DNA of 7,680 nt. It comes from Flavobacteriales bacterium (GTDB taxonomy: Bacteria > Bacteroidota > Bacteroidia > Flavobacteriales > UBA7430). How positions within the stretch are numbered: position 1 is the first letter of the stretch; the number at the start of each line of letters is the position of its first letter. The DNA is taken from contig JANXFM010000180.1 in NCBI GenBank assembly GCA_024959975.1, positions 1 to 7,680 on the forward strand. Direction: 5' to 3'. The notes beneath the pieces were generated by a model. That model was not told where the DNA came from. It made no database searches and was given only the letters and a program-made list of their open reading frames with translations. Below are positions 5,430-7,680 of the stretch, piece by piece. A program made the translations under genes and the position numbers.

Positions 5430-7001
5430 CAAACAGTCGAAACCATTATTCAAGATAATTTTGAAGGAACCGGAACCGTTACATGGTCTGGAGATAATTG
5501 TGGTATTAACACAAGTCTTATGAATCCTGTTCGACTGGGGATGAATACTTCTGAAACTGTTTTAGAATATTATGATCATGGTGTTTCGCAGTACGCCAAT
5601 GTAAGATTTGATGTTGATAATAATTTTGATTTGTCTACACATCATACTTTTTCATTGAAAATTTATATTCCTTCAAGTGGTTTAACGGGAAGCCAGCCCA
5701 ATCAGATCTCTTTAAAACTTCAAGACGGTACACTGCAGGAACCCTGGAATACACAATCTGAAATTGTTAAACCGATAAGTATGGATGAGTGGCAGACAGT
5801 TACGTTTGATTTTGAAAATGATAATTACATGAATTCAAATGCCGATTCACCGGCTCCAACTCAACGAACAGATTTTAACAGACTTGTTATTCAGTTAAAT
5901 GGAGAAGATAATTACGACCAAGTTTTGGCTTATGTTGATGATTTTTATTACGATGGGATCATTGTTTGGACTCCTCCTGTTTTTGACCAGTTGGTTTGGT
6001 CGGATGAGTTCGATACAGACGGAGCGATCAATTCGGGGAATTGGTTTCATCAAACCCTACTTCCTACTGGTTATAGCTGGTATAATGGAGAAGTGCAGCA
6101 TCATACGGATCGAATTGAAAATTCTTTTGTGGAAGATGGTGTGCTAAATATTGTTGCAAAAAAAGAGACCTTTACAGATCAGGGGCACACCAAAGAATAT
6201 ACTTCTGCCAGATTAAATTCGAAGTTTGCCTTTAAATATGGGAAAATAGAAATTCGTGCTAAAATGCCATCCGGAGTAGGTACATGGCCTGCAATTTGGA
6301 TGTTGGGTAAAAATATTTACGAACCTGGAGGTTATTGGACGAATGAGGGATATGGAAAAACTTCCTGGCCTGCCTGCGGTGAAATTGACATTATGGAACA
6401 CTGGGGCAGTAATCAAAATTACATTCAAAGTGCCACCCATACACCATCAAGCTATGGTGGTACTATTAATAATGGTGGTCGAATCATACCAACAGTATCT
6501 GATGAATTTCATGTTTATGCGCTGGAGTGGAATGAGGAAAGGTTAGTGTTCAGTGTTGATGATATAGTACATTACACTTATAATCCTCCTGTTAAAAATA
6601 GCAGTACCTGGCCTTTTGATGCAGAACAGTATTTAATATTAAATATTTCTGTTGCCGCTGATATTTCCCCTTATTTCGAGCAAAGCTCTTTACAAATTGA
6701 TTATGTAAGATTGTATCAAGAGTCTGGCTTGTCAACTACACAGATCGATAATGATCTAGGTCTGATGTATTACCCCAACCCTATTGATGATGCATTTAAT
6801 ATTCGTTTAGATGAAGCTGTTGAAGAAGCCGTCACTATAAGAATATATGATATTGAGGGGAAACTTGTTGAAACACATATTGAGTCGGCATCTAAAAATA
6901 TAATTACTTTGAAAAACCTGGAACATTTGTCAACAGGTACCTACATTATTTCAGGTCAATTAAAAGAAAGAGATTTTAGTTTTAAAGTTTTTAAAAACTA
7001 G
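5370..7001 (+). CDS. secreted GH16 laminarinase-like beta-glucanase with T9SS sorting domain
   Basis: This 543-residue protein probably cleaves beta-1,3- or mixed-linked glucans outside the cell. Residues 1-20 are a signal peptide ending T-K-A before Q21. Residues 22-200 form an unassigned beta-rich domain ending in Y-V-D-D-F-Y-Y-D-G, probably a jelly-roll carbohydrate-binding module. Residues about 205-452 are the glycoside hydrolase family 16 domain. Its active site is G-E-I-D-I-M-E-H-W-G, with nucleophile E338, D340 and acid/base E343. Other landmarks are W-S-D-E-F (210-214) and W-P-A-I-W (306-310). The W-P-A-C-G-E-I-D form points to the laminarinase-like group (GH16_3). Residues 463-543 are a type IX secretion sorting domain (Y-Y-P-N-P, I-Y-D-I-E-G-K, S-T-G-T-Y-I-I). 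An in-frame TAA at 5352 makes 5370 the only reasonable start. Substrate is inferred, as no PUL genes are adjacent. Confidence 0.93.
   Translation: MRCLLFSLAILLSSAITTKAQTVETIIQDNFEGTGTVTWSGDNCGINTSLMNPVRLGMNTSETVLEYYDHGVSQYANVRFDVDNNFDLSTHHTFSLKIYIPSSGLTGSQPNQISLKLQDGTLQEPWNTQSEIVKPISMDEWQTVTFDFENDNYMNSNADSPAPTQRTDFNRLVIQLNGEDNYDQVLAYVDDFYYDGIIVWTPPVFDQLVWSDEFDTDGAINSGNWFHQTLLPTGYSWYNGEVQHHTDRIENSFVEDGVLNIVAKKETFTDQGHTKEYTSARLNSKFAFKYGKIEIRAKMPSGVGTWPAIWMLGKNIYEPGGYWTNEGYGKTSWPACGEIDIMEHWGSNQNYIQSATHTPSSYGGTINNGGRIIPTVSDEFHVYALEWNEERLVFSVDDIVHYTYNPPVKNSSTWPFDAEQYLILNISVAADISPYFEQSSLQIDYVRLYQESGLSTTQIDNDLGLMYYPNPIDDAFNIRLDEAVEEAVTIRIYDIEGKLVETHIESASKNIITLKNLEHLSTGTYIISGQLKERDFSFKVFKN
6756..6998 (+). 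other. T9SS type A C-terminal sorting domain
   Basis: The last 81 residues show the three conserved blocks of this family: Y-P-N-P near the start, a central V-T-I-R-I-Y-D-I-E-G-K strand-turn, and a final L-S-T-G-T-Y-I-I followed by a basic-aromatic strand ending F-K-V-F-K-N. It targets the enzyme through the outer membrane, where it is usually removed during secretion or surface attachment. Confidence 0.9.
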
Positions 7002-7025
7002 AAACAACCCGAACTCCAGATTTTA

Positions 7026-7056
7026 TTTGAGTCTTATTATTTGTTAAATAAGTTTA
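7026..7056 (+). promoter_or_regulatory. candidate Bacteroidota promoter for the gene at 7131
   Basis: TTTG (7026-7029) is followed after exactly 19 bases by TAAGTTTA (7049-7056), which differs from TAnnTTTG only in the last base. Spacing and sequence are close to the Bacteroidota consensus. Transcription would start near 7062 and leave a leader of about 70 bases. It suggests the next gene is transcribed separately from the GH16 gene. Confidence 0.42.
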
Positions 7057-7130
7057 TTTACTTGCATTTAAGTAGTAGATTATGTAATTTAATCTATGTA
7101 AATTTAATTGTGTAATTAAACAATAATGGG

Positions 7131-7680
7131 ATGATAGAATTGACTAAGCAGTGTAAAAGGCTTCGTGAGTATTGTGGGTTTCCGGCACAGGAGAGAGTTT
7201 GGGTGGGAGATAGAAGTATTGAGGAAGTAGTTCGCGATTGTCCTCGAGGTGATTGGTTGCTTTTGTTGGCTGCGAGATTACATGTAGATCATCGGTCTTT
7301 AGCTCTCGTGAGAGGTCATTGTGCTCAAATGGTGAAGGATCGAATGACCGATGATGTTTTTAAACAAGCTGTAGATGTGGCCATAGCTTATGGCGAAGGT
7401 CTGGATACCGAAGAAAGTTTGCATGATGTCTGGAAAAGATGTGTTCTAAAAGACGAAGTTTGTGAAGATACGATATGTGCTAATAAGGCTGCAATGCAAG
7501 CTGCTCATCATCCTCATTTTGATCAAGCTATAAAACCTGATGTTGGTTGGTGGGTTGTGTATGCTATTTTGCTTGCAGAAGAAAATATTTACACAATAAA
7601 AGAAAGTGATTTGCACAAAGAAGTGGCCGATATAGTTCGTAAGTATATTGGGCAGAAAATTATTGATAAAGTGAATGAAG
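7131..7680 (+). CDS. unknown helical protein, possibly Imm5-like (partial, C-terminus off the right edge)
   Basis: The frame is open for 183 codons from the ATG at 7131 to the window edge. An in-frame TAA at 7113 rules out an earlier ATG, and the ATG at 7126 meets a stop after two codons. There is no signal peptide or membrane helix, so it is probably cytoplasmic and nearly all alpha-helical. Visible features are R-G-D-W-L-L-L-L-A-A-R-L (39-50), D-H-R-S-L (53-57), a helical stretch A-V-D-V-A-I-A-Y-G-E-G (80-90), the cluster A-A-H-H-P-H (124-129) and A-D-I-V-R-K-Y-I (166-173). Seven cysteines occur (8, 15, 37, 64, 104, 111, 116). The order D-W-L-L-x-L-A, D-x-R-x-L, paired helices and A-D-I-V-R-x-x-I recalls, from memory, a helical family annotated as hypothetical or putative Imm5-type immunity proteins. 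I would not assign a function on this. Coding is convincing; identity is not. Confidence 0.8.
   Translation, partial: MIELTKQCKRLREYCGFPAQERVWVGDRSIEEVVRDCPRGDWLLLLAARLHVDHRSLALVRGHCAQMVKDRMTDDVFKQAVDVAIAYGEGLDTEESLHDVWKRCVLKDEVCEDTICANKAAMQAAHHPHFDQAIKPDVGWWVVYAILLAEENIYTIKESDLHKEVADIVRKYIGQKIIDKVNE

Noticed and set aside
5899..6546. Frames overlapping the GH16 gene (5899-6147, 6213-6440, 6343-6546)
   Set aside because: They are alternative-frame or antisense shadows of the GH16 catalytic domain.
7033..7052. Possible terminator hairpin after the GH16 gene (TTATTT-GTT-AAATAA)
   Set aside because: The stem has only A-T pairs, there is no clean T-run after it, and it overlaps a better promoter candidate. 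I did not annotate a terminator.
1..7680. tRNA, rRNA, CRISPR array, transposase or attachment site
   Set aside because: No repeat-spacer pattern, cloverleaf-like segment, terminal inverted repeats or recombinase motifs were seen on either strand.

Overview
The window looks like chromosomal DNA from a marine-type flavobacterium or close relative (Bacteroidota). Three things support this: a secreted glycoside hydrolase ends in a type IX secretion (T9SS) sorting domain, the cytochrome oxidase subunits are of the Bacteroidota form (four-helix subunit II, two adjacent subunit III genes), and the DNA is AT-rich with TAnnTTTG-like promoter elements. No RNA gene, insertion sequence, CRISPR array or phage gene was found.

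Bases 1-4897 (minus strand) are a compact operon for an aa3-type, A1-family heme-copper cytochrome c oxidase. In transcription order it encodes subunit II (coxB), subunit I (ctaD), two different subunit III paralogues, a small subunit IV, and a SCO-family copper chaperone that runs off the left edge. Gaps between genes are only about 6-20 bases. The set makes biochemical sense: subunits I and II carry the hemes, CuB and CuA, subunits III and IV are structural, and SCO helps load CuA. No heme O synthase gene or alternative complex III gene lies in the window.

Bases 4898-5369 are an AT-rich divergent intergenic region. It holds a perfect TTACAG-N6-CTGTAA dyad beside a candidate cox promoter, several short palindromes, and a tandem 10-bp repeat upstream of the plus-strand gene.

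Bases 5370-7001 (plus strand) encode a secreted three-part enzyme: signal peptide, unassigned jelly-roll-like N-terminal domain, GH16 laminarinase-like catalytic domain with an intact E-I-D-I-M-E site, and a T9SS C-terminal sorting domain. It probably degrades beta-1,3-glucan outside the cell. No SusCD or other polysaccharide-utilisation genes are visible beside it.

Bases 7131-7680 (plus strand) are the first 183 codons of a soluble, helical, cysteine- and histidine-containing protein of unknown function, preceded by a good Bacteroidota-style promoter candidate. It is the least explained gene here. Most of the window is otherwise conventional respiratory and glycan-degrading material, and I saw no clear new multi-gene system.
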